DNA from: Pseudomonadota bacterium
Lineage (GTDB): Bacteria; Pseudomonadota; Gammaproteobacteria; Burkholderiales; SCOH01
Length of the DNA stretch: 11,470 bases
NCBI GenBank assembly: GCA_030917985.1
Contig: JAUPTR010000217.1
Coordinates: forward strand, 1 to 11,470
Direction of reading: 5' to 3'
The notes under the pieces were generated by a model. It had not been told where the DNA came from, did not search any database, and saw nothing but the letters and a program-made list of their open reading frames with translations. Made by a program: the position numbers and the translations under genes. This document shows, in pieces, positions 1-6,980 of the stretch (its first letter is position 1; each line of letters starts with the position of its first letter).

Positions 1-1535
1 ATGCCAACCCGGCCTTTGTAGCCGGACCCTTTGCAAGTGTCGCAGCCTACCGGTCCATTCGGTTTCCAGCTGCCGTCCAGATCTTCTTCTGCAAAACCCG
101 CTTTCAGCAGTGCTTCGCGTGGCAAGTCAATCGGTTTCTTGCAGTGACTGCACAGTCGCCTTGCCAGACGCTGTGCGGTAATCAGGATTACCGCACTGGC
201 GATGTTGAACGGCGCCACTCCCATATTCATCATCCGCGTCAGCGTGGTTGGCGCATCGTTGGTATGCAGGGTGGAGAACACCATGTGGCCGGTTTGCGCT
301 GCCTTGATCGAAATGTCCGCAGTGCCCAGGTCACGAATCTCGCCCACCATGATGATGTCCGGATCCTGGCGCAGGAATGCTTTCAGCGCTGCAGCAAAAG
401 TCAGCCCGGCTTTTTCGTTGACGTTGACTTGATTGATTCCTGGCAGGTTGATCTCGGCAGGGTCTTCTGCGGTCGAAATATTGATACCTGGCTGGTTCAG
501 AATGTTCAGGCAGGTATAAAGCGAAACCGTTTTGCCGGAGCCGGTCGGCCCGGTTACCAGCACCATGCCATAAGGTCTGTTGATAGCCTTGAGCAGGGCT
601 TCTTTCTGATCCGGTTCGTACCCCAGTGCTTCAATGCCCAGTGTGGCTGATGACGGGTCGAGAATACGCATACAAATCTTCTCGCCGAACAGGGTCGGTA
701 GCGTGCTGACACGAAAGTCGATAGCGCGGTTGGCGGACATGCGCAGTTTCATGCGGCCATCTTGCGGTACACGTTTTTCCGAAATATCCAGCCCCGAGAT
801 AACCTTGATGCGCGCTGCAAGCTTGTCTTTGATCGCCAGCGGCGGCTGGCCGACTTCGTGCAATACGCCGTCGGTCCGATAGCGAATGCGGTAGAACTTT
901 TCGAATGGCTCCATGTGGATATCCGAGGCGCCTCCATTGATGGCATCCAGCAAAACTTTCTGCACGTAACGTACGATTGGCGCATCGTCAACGTCGCTGG
1001 ATACATCAACACCAGAACTTCCGCTTTCAGAACTGGGCTCCGCTTCGATATCGTCAAGCGCAATATCATCACTGGTCATGCTCTTGAGATTGGCGCCCGA
1101 AGCTTCCAGCGTTTTCTCGATATAGCTGCCGAGCTTGTTGTCCTCAACTACGATAGGGTCGATCGCCAGGCTGGTCTGGAACTTGGCCTCTTCCAGTGCG
1201 GCAATATTGGTGGGGTCAGACATGGCGACAAATAGTTTGTTGCCACGTTTGTAGAGCGGCAGGATGCGCCTGCCAACCATCAGTTTGTGGTCTAGCAGTT
1301 GATGCGGAACATTGCTCGGGTCGAGCACATTCAGATCCATCAGCGGAAAGCCGAACATCTGCGCGGCAAATTCCGCAATCTGTGCCGCAGACAGTTTTTT
1401 GCTGATCACCAATTGCTGGATAAAGGTCAGATTTGCGGTCGTTGCCTGCTGAATGATGGTGTCGGCATCGGCTTGTTGCAGTAGATTGTTTTGCACCAAG
1501 GCGCGTGCCAGCCCGGTGAAATTGGAAGCATTCAC
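1..1535 (-). CDS. pilB: Type IV pilus assembly (extension) ATPase PilB, C-terminus cut by window edge
   Basis: Cytoplasmic hexameric ATPase that powers pilin polymerisation in type IV pili (PilF in Neisseria), working on the inner-membrane platform protein PilC. The visible 511 residues cover an N-terminal MshEN/T2SSE_N-type domain (about 1-150), a linker rich in Asp, Glu and Ser, and the T2SS-E ATPase core. The Walker A motif GPTGSGKT is at 329-336, the Walker B region DPDIIMVGEIRD at 391-402, and the sequence AQTGHMVFSTLHTN follows. Two CxxC pairs (462/465 and 498/501) form the tetracysteine zinc site typical of PilB. The family usually has about 560 residues, so roughly 50 are missing beyond base 1. 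I chose the GTG at 1535-1533 because GGAG lies 7 nt upstream and no in-frame ATG precedes it. pilC and pilD often follow pilB and would lie left of the window. PilB is much more likely than GspE or PilT because of the tetracysteine site and the STAEDPxEIN stretch. Confidence 0.96.
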   Translation of the reverse strand, partial: MNASNFTGLARALVQNNLLQQADADTIIQQATTANLTFIQQLVISKKLSAAQIAEFAAQMFGFPLMDLNVLDPSNVPHQLLDHKLMVGRRILPLYKRGNKLFVAMSDPTNIAALEEAKFQTSLAIDPIVVEDNKLGSYIEKTLEASGANLKSMTSDDIALDDIEAEPSSESGSSGVDVSSDVDDAPIVRYVQKVLLDAINGGASDIHMEPFEKFYRIRYRTDGVLHEVGQPPLAIKDKLAARIKVISGLDISEKRVPQDGRMKLRMSANRAIDFRVSTLPTLFGEKICMRILDPSSATLGIEALGYEPDQKEALLKAINRPYGMVLVTGPTGSGKTVSLYTCLNILNQPGINISTAEDPAEINLPGINQVNVNEKAGLTFAAALKAFLRQDPDIIMVGEIRDLGTADISIKAAQTGHMVFSTLHTNDAPTTLTRMMNMGVAPFNIASAVILITAQRLARRLCSHCKKPIDLPREALLKAGFAEEDLDGSWKPNGPVGCDTCKGSGYKGRVG

Positions 1536-1542
1536 TGCCTTA

Positions 1543-1546
1543 CTCC
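1543..1546 (-). promoter_or_regulatory. Ribosome binding site GGAG of pilB
   Basis: GGAG on the minus strand, 7 nt before the GTG at 1535. It decides the pilB start, because no in-frame ATG exists upstream and the nearby ATG at 1548-1546 is out of frame and stops at once. Confidence 0.75.
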
Positions 1547-1556
1547 ATGCTGACTG

Positions 1557-1585
1557 AATAAAATGAGCTGGATTAAAATCGTCAA
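1557..1585 (-). promoter_or_regulatory. Candidate sigma-70 promoter of pilB
   Basis: On the minus strand TTGACG (1585-1580) matches 5 of 6 bases of the -35 consensus. A 17-nt spacer separates it from TTTATT (1562-1557), which matches 4 of 6 bases of the -10. Transcription would begin near 1550, leaving a leader of about 15 nt that contains the GGAG site. I saw no sigma-54 GG-N10-GC element of the pilA type here. The 122-bp gap to corB has no convincing terminator; the short inverted repeat at 1612-1635 lacks a T-run. Confidence 0.4.
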
Positions 1586-1657
1586 CATTGACGCAAATCG
1601 TTGCCGGGTGCGAACTTCAGGCCGGCAGCGTGTCCGTGGGATTAATAACAGTTCAGT

Positions 1658-2926
1658 TTAGGAGGCTTTCCCGGGAAAGTAAATTTTCACAATACGCACC
1701 TGGCGATCCTGTGTTTGCACTACCTCCATGCGGTGCCCGCTGATTTCCAGGCAGGTGGCATCTTCAGGAATATCCTGAAAATGCTGCAGGATGAGGCCGT
1801 TGAGTGTTTTTGGGCCGTCCAGCGGAAAATGGCAGCCCAGCTTGCGGTTCAGGTCACGCAGCAGGCTCATGCCTTCAATCAGGTGGCCGGCATCGTCCTT
1901 GTTGATCGCGTTGCCGCGCTGGCTGGGCGAGTTGCTGGTAAATTCACCGATGATTTCTTCCAGAATGTCTTCAATCGTTACAAGGCCCATCAACTCGCCG
2001 TATTCGTCCACCACCAGGCCCAGGCGACGCTGGCTCTCCTGGAATTGTTGCAGTTGGGCGAATAGTGGTGTTCCGGCGGGAATGAAGTATGGCTCGCGCC
2101 AGATCGATTTGATGCGCTCTGCCGTGAGTTCCTCACGCGCCAGATGCAACACCTTGCGCAAGTGGATTACTCCCAGCATGTTATCGATACGCTCTGCATA
2201 TACCGGGATGCGGGTATGGTGAGCGGTGGCAAGTTGTTCCTGCAGGGTGTCCTGACAGGCATTGATGTCAATGGCCTCGATCCGGTTGCGTGGCGTCATC
2301 ACGTCATCCACCGTGATGTCCTGAAGTTCAAACAGATTCATCAGGATGCTGTGATGTTTCTTGTCTATGAAATGCCCCGCTTCCAGCACGAGAATACGAA
2401 GTTCCTCAGGGCTCAGTGGTGTGCCGTCTTCATTACTCTTGTCGAGTCGCATCAGCTTGATCAGTGCCGAGACAAACAGGTTGACGAACCAGACGATGGG
2501 GTTGGCCAGACGCAGCATTAAGGTGAGCGGGTAGCTGGCGGTGGTGGCAATCGGTAGCGAATAGTTAGCGGCAACAATCTTTGGTGTAGCTTCGCTGAAT
2601 ACGAGAATGGCAAAGGTAACGGAGACTGTTGCTATGCCCAGTGCCACTTCGTCGTTGCCAATCAGGCGGAAGGTGATGACGGTGGCCAGTGAGGCGGAGG
2701 CCGAGTTGATCAGGTTGTTGCCGAGCAGGATGACGCCGAGCAATTTGTCGGTTTTCTGTAGTAGCTCGGAGGTCAGCCTGGCGCCGCGATGCCCTTGCTG
2801 CACCAGACTTTTCAGACGGTAACGATTGACCGCCATCATCGACGTTTCTGCTGCGGAAAAAAAGGCAGACAACGCCAGGCAAACAAACAGGGATGCAAAC
2901 AGTGCAGAGAGGGGGATGGCGTCCAA
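1658..2926 (-). CDS. corB: CNNM/CorB-family membrane protein (DUF21, CBS pair, CorC domain), YfjD-like
   Basis: Inner-membrane protein of the CorB/CNNM family, linked to Mg2+ (and Co2+) efflux; often annotated 'HlyC/CorC family transporter'. The 422 residues have the full domain order. The DUF21 membrane domain is about 1-190, with FSAAETSMMAVNRYRL near 23-38 and SEATPKIVA at 111-119. A CBS pair follows at about 205-330, with DDVMTPRNRIEAID in the first repeat and VVDEYGELMGLVTIEDILEE in the second. The CorC_HlyC domain is about 345-420. The full DUF21 domain rules out a CorC-only protein. The start must be near-cognate: between the upstream in-frame TGA and the first membrane segment there is no ATG or GTG, only TTG at 2926 and CTG at 2932, and no clear ribosome binding site. 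It lies 59 nt downstream of corE/ypjD on the same strand, probably one operon, as I recall for E. coli ypjD-yfjD next to ffh. Its exact substrate is inferred from family. Confidence 0.9.
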   Translation of the reverse strand: MDAIPLSALFASLFVCLALSAFFSAAETSMMAVNRYRLKSLVQQGHRGARLTSELLQKTDKLLGVILLGNNLINSASASLATVITFRLIGNDEVALGIATVSVTFAILVFSEATPKIVAANYSLPIATTASYPLTLMLRLANPIVWFVNLFVSALIKLMRLDKSNEDGTPLSPEELRILVLEAGHFIDKKHHSILMNLFELQDITVDDVMTPRNRIEAIDINACQDTLQEQLATAHHTRIPVYAERIDNMLGVIHLRKVLHLAREELTAERIKSIWREPYFIPAGTPLFAQLQQFQESQRRLGLVVDEYGELMGLVTIEDILEEIIGEFTSNSPSQRGNAINKDDAGHLIEGMSLLRDLNRKLGCHFPLDGPKTLNGLILQHFQDIPEDATCLEISGHRMEVVQTQDRQVRIVKIYFPGKAS

Positions 2927-2985
2927 GATCAGGGGGGAGAGAAAACGATACCCGCTATCATCAGGGATTGCCGGGGGATGTCAAG

Positions 2986-3792
2986 TTATTGGCGCTGCAA
3001 CAATACTTCCAGCACAAATTTGGAGCCCAGGTAGGCGAGTAACAGCAAACTGAAGCCTGACAATGTCCAGCGTACTGCCGTGCGTCCACGCCAACCCATT
3101 AGCCGGCGGCCCGTCAGTAGTGCGGCGAACACAAACCAGGCAATCAGCGTAAACATGGTTTTGTGATTGATCTGGAAAGGTTTGTGAAAGATTTCTTCTG
3201 AAAACAGGATGCCGCTGCCCAGGGTGATGGTCAGTAGCAGAAAGCCTGCGCCCAGCACCTTGAATAACAGCGATTCCAGTCCAAGCAGGGGCGGCAGGTT
3301 GGTGAGCAGGCTGTGAGGGGTGTGCTCGTGCAGGCGTTTGTCGGCAACTGACATCAGAACCGCGATCATGGCGGCAATGGTCAGCAGGCTGTAGGCCAGC
3401 ATGGCGGCCATGATATGGGCGCGGAATGCCGGCAAGTCCGCCCCCTGAAAACCGCGCATGGCGGGGATCAGTGCACCGCAGAGGGTGGCAAAGGCTGCCG
3501 CAGGCAATAGCAGTGGCTGAATGCCATCCAGCCGGTAATAAAATCCACCTGCCCAGAAGATGGCGACGGACAGCCATAAAGTAAGAGAAAGTGCGCTGCC
3601 AGCTGAAAAGCCGAATATCGGACTGCTGACAAAGCTGTAAAACAGCAAGGCACCATGCGCCAGCAGGGTTGTCGTCAGCGTGATCTGCTCCAGTCGTGGC
3701 TGGGCCGGCGCAAGTGCGCGCCAGCGTGTCCGCCAGAAATGCCAGGCAAGACCAGAATAAGCAAGAGCAATGATAAGAGACAGGGCTAGCAC
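2986..3792 (-). CDS. ypjD: CorE/YpjD-type inner-membrane protein (CcsA-like 'cytochrome c assembly' fold)
   Basis: Polytopic inner-membrane protein with the Cytochrom_C_asm fold, about eight hydrophobic segments and almost no soluble domain. Family-conserved stretches are visible: RAHIMAAMLAYSLL with its His, INHKTMFTLIAWFVFAALL with its His, and GWRGRTAVRW before the last membrane segment. These match the E. coli YpjD pattern as I remember it. No tryptophan-rich WWD haem-handling motif is seen, so a real CcsA/CcmF role in haem delivery is unlikely despite the automatic name such proteins get. YpjD is also called CorE in connection with Co2+/Mg2+ resistance, which fits its place just upstream of corB. 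The GTG at 3792 gives 268 residues, starts directly before membrane segment 1 and matches the family length (about 263). A TTG at 3903 would add 37 hydrophilic residues and is less likely. Neither has a good ribosome binding site, so the start is uncertain. Confidence 0.85.
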   Translation of the reverse strand: MLALSLIIALAYSGLAWHFWRTRWRALAPAQPRLEQITLTTTLLAHGALLFYSFVSSPIFGFSAGSALSLTLWLSVAIFWAGGFYYRLDGIQPLLLPAAAFATLCGALIPAMRGFQGADLPAFRAHIMAAMLAYSLLTIAAMIAVLMSVADKRLHEHTPHSLLTNLPPLLGLESLLFKVLGAGFLLLTITLGSGILFSEEIFHKPFQINHKTMFTLIAWFVFAALLTGRRLMGWRGRTAVRWTLSGFSLLLLAYLGSKFVLEVLLQRQ

Positions 3793-3804
3793 GTTAATTT
3801 GTTG

Positions 3805-3817
3805 TAAAATCGCGACC
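3805..3817 (+). promoter_or_regulatory. Candidate -10 and GC-rich discriminator upstream of ffh
   Basis: TAAAAT (3805-3810) is followed by CGCGACC. The ten bases TAAAATCGCG recur exactly at the rpsP promoter (5411-5420). Transcription from here would give a leader of about 180 nt before ffh. No good -35 box lies 16-18 nt upstream, so the call rests on the -10 and its twin. The element sits just upstream of the predicted ypjD start on the other strand. Confidence 0.35.
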
Positions 3818-3877
3818 TTCGGCCCAAGTCTACACCAGAGTGCGGAGCTTGTCGCAAGCGCTTTGATGCTGCCTGGA

Positions 3878-3902
3878 TGCCGCCGGACGACTGGATGCGG
3901 CA
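3878..3902 (+). repeat. Inverted repeat in ffh leader, overlapping a CTGGATGC direct repeat
   Basis: TGCCGC (3878-3883) pairs with GCGGCA (3897-3902) across a 13-nt loop. The 8-mer CTGGATGC also occurs twice, at 3873-3880 and 3891-3898, 18 bp apart. The stretch lies between the candidate ffh promoter and ffh. It may be leader structure or a two-site protein target. There is no T-run, so it is not a terminator. Confidence 0.3.
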
Positions 3903-3951
3903 ACTGCCGAAATAGACCCGGCGATCGGTGCCTGCCATAGTATTGGCCTTC

Positions 3952-3971
3952 GAGCCTGTGCCACCAGGCTC
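3952..3971 (+). repeat. Perfect 7-bp hairpin just before ffh
   Basis: GAGCCTG (3952-3958) and CAGGCTC (3965-3971) form a perfect 7-bp stem with the loop TGCCAC. The stem ends 27 nt before the ffh ATG, upstream of the GGAAAC ribosome binding region. Only TT follows the stem, so an intrinsic terminator is unlikely. A leader structure affecting ffh expression is possible. Confidence 0.5.
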
Positions 3972-3998
3972 TTACAGAATAAATAACGGAAACAAGCC

Positions 3999-5342
3999 AT
4001 GTTCGAGAACCTTTCCAATCGCCTGTCGCATGTCGCCAAAACCTTGCGCGGACATGCGCGCCTGACTGAGTCGAATATTCAGGATGCCATGCGCGAAGTG
4101 CGGATGGCGCTGCTGGAGGCCGACGTGGCGCTGCCGGTGGTCAAGACCTTCGTCAATCAGGTGAAGGAGCGCGCCCTCGGGCAGGACGTCATTGGTAGTC
4201 TGACGCCGGGCCAGGCTGTGATTGGCGTGGTTTACGAGGAGCTGCAGAAGCTGATGGGCGAGCAGAATGACGCGCTCAATCTCGCAGCGGTGCCGCCGGC
4301 CGTGATCCTGATGGCGGGCTTGCAGGGCTCGGGTAAAACCACCACCACCGGCAAGTTGGCCAAGTTTCTCAAAGAAAAAAACAAGAAAAAGGTGCTGGTG
4401 GTGAGTTGTGATGTTTACCGTCCCGCCGCGATCGAGCAATTGAAAACCTTGGCAGCGCAGCTGGAAGTGGAGTGGTTTCCATCCAGCGGTGATCAGAACC
4501 CGGTCGATATCGCCAGCGCTGCCATCGATTATGCCAAGCGACACTTTTTTGATGTGGTGATTGTCGATACCGCCGGCCGTCTGGCGATCGACGAAGCGAT
4601 GATGGCCGAAATCAAGGCCTTGCACGCAGCTGTGAGCCCAGTGGAAACACTGTTTGTGGTGGATGCGATGCAGGGCCAGGATGCGGTGAATGTGGCGCAC
4701 GCTTTTGGCGAAACGCTGCCATTGACCGGTGTTGTGTTGACCAAGCTGGATGGCGATGCGCGCGGTGGCGCGGCATTGTCGGTGCGCCACGTAACGGGCA
4801 AGCCGATCAAATTTATCGGTGTCGGCGAAAAAGTTGCTGCACTGGAGCCGTTTTACCCTGATCGTATGGCTTCCCGTATTCTCGGGATGGGTGATGTGCT
4901 GTCGTTGATCGAAGATGCACAGCGCAGCGTCGACATGGATCAGGCGCAGGAAATGGTTAAAAAGATGAAATCCGGCAAGGGTTTCGATCTGGAAGACTTC
5001 AAAATGCAAATCCTGCAGATGAAAAAAATGGGTGGTCTGAATTCGCTGCTGGATAAGTTACCGGGCAATATCAGCCAGATGGCGCAAGGCCAGGTTGACG
5101 ATAAGCTGGTAAATCGTATCGAAGGTATCATCAACTCGATGACGCCGCAGGAGCGTGCCAAGCCGGAATTAATCAAAGCTTCGCGCAAGCGTCGCATTGC
5201 TGCCGGTTCAGGGGTTTCAGTACAGGAAGTCAATAAATTGCTGAGTCAGTTCGAGCAGACGCAAAAAGTCATGAAACAGTTCAGTAAAGGTGGTATCGGC
5301 AAGCTGATGCGCGGCATGAAGGGCATGTTGCCGGGAATGTAA
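3999..5342 (+). CDS. ffh: Signal recognition particle protein Ffh (SRP54 GTPase)
   Basis: Protein subunit of the bacterial SRP. It binds 4.5S RNA and nascent hydrophobic signal sequences and docks ribosomes on FtsY at the inner membrane. The 447 residues are close to E. coli Ffh (453). The N domain is about 1-100. The G domain has GLQGSGKT (107-114), DVYRPAA (138-144), DTAGR (190-194) and TKLDGDARGG (248-257). The Met-rich M domain is about 300-447, with many Met-Lys pairs at 319-345 and the RNA-contact helix region SRKRRIAAGSG at 395-405. The closing FSKGGIGKLMRGMKGMLPGM is typical of the family. The ATG at 3999 follows GGAAAC at a suitable distance, and its product starts with the expected MFENLSNRL. 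It is divergent from ypjD and co-oriented with rpsP. The 4.5S RNA gene was not seen in this window. Confidence 0.98.
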   Translation: MFENLSNRLSHVAKTLRGHARLTESNIQDAMREVRMALLEADVALPVVKTFVNQVKERALGQDVIGSLTPGQAVIGVVYEELQKLMGEQNDALNLAAVPPAVILMAGLQGSGKTTTTGKLAKFLKEKNKKKVLVVSCDVYRPAAIEQLKTLAAQLEVEWFPSSGDQNPVDIASAAIDYAKRHFFDVVIVDTAGRLAIDEAMMAEIKALHAAVSPVETLFVVDAMQGQDAVNVAHAFGETLPLTGVVLTKLDGDARGGAALSVRHVTGKPIKFIGVGEKVAALEPFYPDRMASRILGMGDVLSLIEDAQRSVDMDQAQEMVKKMKSGKGFDLEDFKMQILQMKKMGGLNSLLDKLPGNISQMAQGQVDDKLVNRIEGIINSMTPQERAKPELIKASRKRRIAAGSGVSVQEVNKLLSQFEQTQKVMKQFSKGGIGKLMRGMKGMLPGM

Positions 5343-5386
5343 ATGGATCAAGGCGTCGGCTATTTAACGCAAGGCGCTCTTTTTTC

Positions 5387-5416
5387 TTGTCAATTTTGTG
5401 ATCGCCAGCGTAAAAT
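5387..5416 (+). promoter_or_regulatory. Sigma-70 promoter of the rpsP-rimM-trmD-rplS operon
   Basis: TTGTCA (5387-5392) matches 5 of 6 bases of the -35, and TAAAAT (5411-5416) matches 5 of 6 bases of the -10, with an 18-nt spacer. The -10 is followed by the GC-rich discriminator CGCGATC, a feature associated with stringent control of ribosomal promoters. Transcription would start near 5423, giving a leader of about 33 nt before rpsP. The T-run at 5380-5385 just upstream could end ffh transcription, but I found no strong stem before it, so partial read-through from ffh is possible. Confidence 0.7.
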
Positions 5417-5455
5417 CGCGATCTTTTTTCTGATTTGGTCTAGGTAGGCATAATC

Positions 5456-5701
5456 ATGGTCGTTATTCGTTTTTCCCGCGGCGGCTCCAAAAACCGCCCG
5501 TTTTTCAACGTTGTGGTTGCTGATTCCCGTTGCCGTCGTGACGGCCGCTTCATTGAGCGCATCGGCTTTTTCAATCCGGTTGCCAAAGAAGGTGCCGAAG
5601 GCGTGCGTATTGCTATGGACCGTCTGAACTACTGGACTGGCCAGGGCGCGCAGCTGTCGGATTCGGTTGCTCGTGTACTCAAGTCGGTAAAAACTGCTTA
5701 A
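5456..5701 (+). CDS. rpsP: Small ribosomal subunit protein bS16
   Basis: 30S subunit protein needed for assembly of the 5' domain of 16S rRNA. The 81 residues are the usual family length. It opens with MVVIRFSRGGSKNRPFFNVVVAD, followed by SRCRRDGRFIERIGFFNPVA and, near the end, LNYWTGQGAQLSDSVARVLK. All three are hallmark bS16 segments. The start is the only sensible ATG and is preceded by AGG in the short leader. It is the first gene of the rpsP-rimM-trmD-rplS operon, driven by the promoter at 5387-5416. Codon use favours CGT and GTT, as expected of a highly expressed gene. Confidence 0.98.
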   Translation: MVVIRFSRGGSKNRPFFNVVVADSRCRRDGRFIERIGFFNPVAKEGAEGVRIAMDRLNYWTGQGAQLSDSVARVLKSVKTA

Positions 5702-5704
5702 GCC

Positions 5705-6211
5705 TTGTCAACTGACGACATGGTGGTAATGGGGCAGCTTGGCACCCCATTTGGCGTAAAAGGCTGGGTACGGATCTTCGCTGATACGGAGTATCCGGAC
5801 AGTCTGCTGGACTATTCTGTCTGGTATCTCGAAACTGCAACTGGCTGGCAGGCTTTTGATATTGAAGCTGCCGAAATGCATGCCAAGGGCCTGGTGGCCA
5901 AACTGGCTGGCATCGATGATCGCGATCTGATCGTGTCGATGCGCAATCGCAAGATTGCCGTGCCCCGCAGCGAGTTGCCGGAAACAGAAGACGGCGAATA
6001 CTACTGGTCTGATTTGATTGGCCTTTCGGTTGTCAATCTGGCGGGTGAGTCGCTGGGTAAAGTCACGCAGTTGCTGGAAACCGGCGCAAATGACGTGCTG
6101 GTGATCCGCGATGCCAATGTCGAGCGGCTTCTGCCGTTTGTTGATGCAGTGGTCAAGACTGTCGATATTGCAGCAGCGCTGATTACGGTCGACTGGGGTC
6201 TGGACTACTGA
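5705..6211 (+). CDS. rimM: Ribosome maturation factor RimM
   Basis: 16S rRNA processing factor that binds uS19 and helps mature the 30S head. The 168 residues comprise an N-terminal RimM barrel (MVVMGQLGTPFGVKGWVRIF, about 6-25) and a C-terminal PRC barrel from about 95, starting at GEYYWSDLIGLSVVN. RNDVLVIR-like GANDVLVIRD and LLPFVDAVVKTVD are family signatures. The start is uncertain. The TTG at 5705 comes 3 nt after the rpsP stop and gives 168 residues; the ATG at 5720 gives 163. Neither has a clear ribosome binding site, which suggests translation coupled to rpsP by terminating ribosomes. The end overlaps the trmD start by one base (TGATG). Confidence 0.95.
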   Translation: MSTDDMVVMGQLGTPFGVKGWVRIFADTEYPDSLLDYSVWYLETATGWQAFDIEAAEMHAKGLVAKLAGIDDRDLIVSMRNRKIAVPRSELPETEDGEYYWSDLIGLSVVNLAGESLGKVTQLLETGANDVLVIRDANVERLLPFVDAVVKTVDIAAALITVDWGLDY

Positions 6212-6975
6212 TGCAGTTTGACGTCGTCACGTTGTTTGCGCCGATGTTTGATGCCATCACACAGCACGGCATCAGCCGGCGGGCGGTAGAGCGTGGCTTG
6301 TTTGAATTGCATTGCTGGAATCCGCGCGATTTCGCCAGCGACAACTATCGCACCGTGGATGACCGCCCGTATGGCGGTGGTCCGGGCATGGTGATGCTGG
6401 CAGAACCGCTGGAAATGGCATTGCAGGCAGCACGTGAACGGCAACTGCAACACACCGGGCAGCGACCCAAAGTGGTGTATCTGTCGCCGCAGGGCCAGCC
6501 GCTGACTCATTCTCTGGTGATGCAATTGAAGGCGGAGCCTGGTTTGGTATTGCTGGCGGGCCGCTACGAAGGCATCGATGAGCGGGTGATCCAGCGGCAG
6601 GTGGATCTGGAAGTATCGATTGGTGACTATGTGTTGTCCGGCGGCGAGCTGGGCGCGATGGTACTGATGGACGCGATTGTGCGGCAGTTGCCTGGCGTTT
6701 TGAACGATGCCGGATCGGCTGAGCAGGATTCGTTTGTCGATGGCTTGCTCGATTGCCCGCATTACACGCGGCCAGAAGTATATGAAGGAATATCGGTGCC
6801 GGATGTGTTGTTGTCCGGTAACCATGCAGAAATCAACCGTTGGCGGTTGAAACAGGCGCTGGGCCGTACCTGGCAACGGCGCCCTGAGCTGCTGGCTTCA
6901 CGCCAGCTTACAAAAGAGGAATCTCGGCTTCTGGCATCGTTCCAGAAGGAACAAGATTCCGCAGAAACGGAGTAA
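6211..6975 (+). CDS. trmD: tRNA (guanine-37-N1)-methyltransferase TrmD
   Basis: Homodimeric SPOUT enzyme that uses S-adenosylmethionine to make m1G37 in tRNAs reading CNN and some other codons, which prevents +1 frameshifting. The 254 residues match the family (about 255). RPYGGGPGMVM is at 52-62. The trefoil-knot SAM site comprises YLSPQGQPL (90-98), AGRYEGIDER (116-125) and SIGDYVLSGGEL (136-147). EQDSFVDGLLDCPHYTRP (171-188) contains the Asp that I take to be the catalytic residue (Asp169 in E. coli numbering). LLSGNHAEINRWR (200-212) completes the pattern. Its ATG overlaps the rimM stop (TGATG at 6209-6213), so translation is coupled to rimM. Only 5 nt separate it from rplS, and the rplS ribosome binding site lies inside its last codons. 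Confidence 0.98.
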   Translation: MQFDVVTLFAPMFDAITQHGISRRAVERGLFELHCWNPRDFASDNYRTVDDRPYGGGPGMVMLAEPLEMALQAARERQLQHTGQRPKVVYLSPQGQPLTHSLVMQLKAEPGLVLLAGRYEGIDERVIQRQVDLEVSIGDYVLSGGELGAMVLMDAIVRQLPGVLNDAGSAEQDSFVDGLLDCPHYTRPEVYEGISVPDVLLSGNHAEINRWRLKQALGRTWQRRPELLASRQLTKEESRLLASFQKEQDSAETE

Positions 6976-6980
6976 TACTC

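Noticed and set aside
762..1235. Plus-strand open frames over pilB (also at 144-650)
   Set aside because: They are antisense to the clear PilB reading, which has unbroken Walker and tetracysteine motifs. They have no family signature or ribosome binding site.
1612..1635. Inverted repeat GCCGG/CCGGC between corB and pilB, considered as a terminator
   Set aside because: The stem is only 5 bp with a 14-nt loop, and no T-run follows on either strand.
3972..5009. Long minus-strand open frame (345 codons) lying over ffh
   Set aside because: It is antisense to ffh, rich in His and Gln without any domain pattern, and is the usual shadow of a GC-rich, codon-biased gene.
5343..5386. Possible intrinsic terminator of ffh, with CAAGGCG repeated twice and a T-run
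   Set aside because: CAAGGCG is a direct, not inverted, repeat. The only stem (GCGT/ACGC) is 4 bp and is separated from the T-run, so a terminator cannot be supported.
6205..6876. Minus-strand open frame of 223 codons over trmD
   Set aside because: Composition is His- and Gln-rich without motifs, and it mirrors trmD codon bias; a shadow frame.
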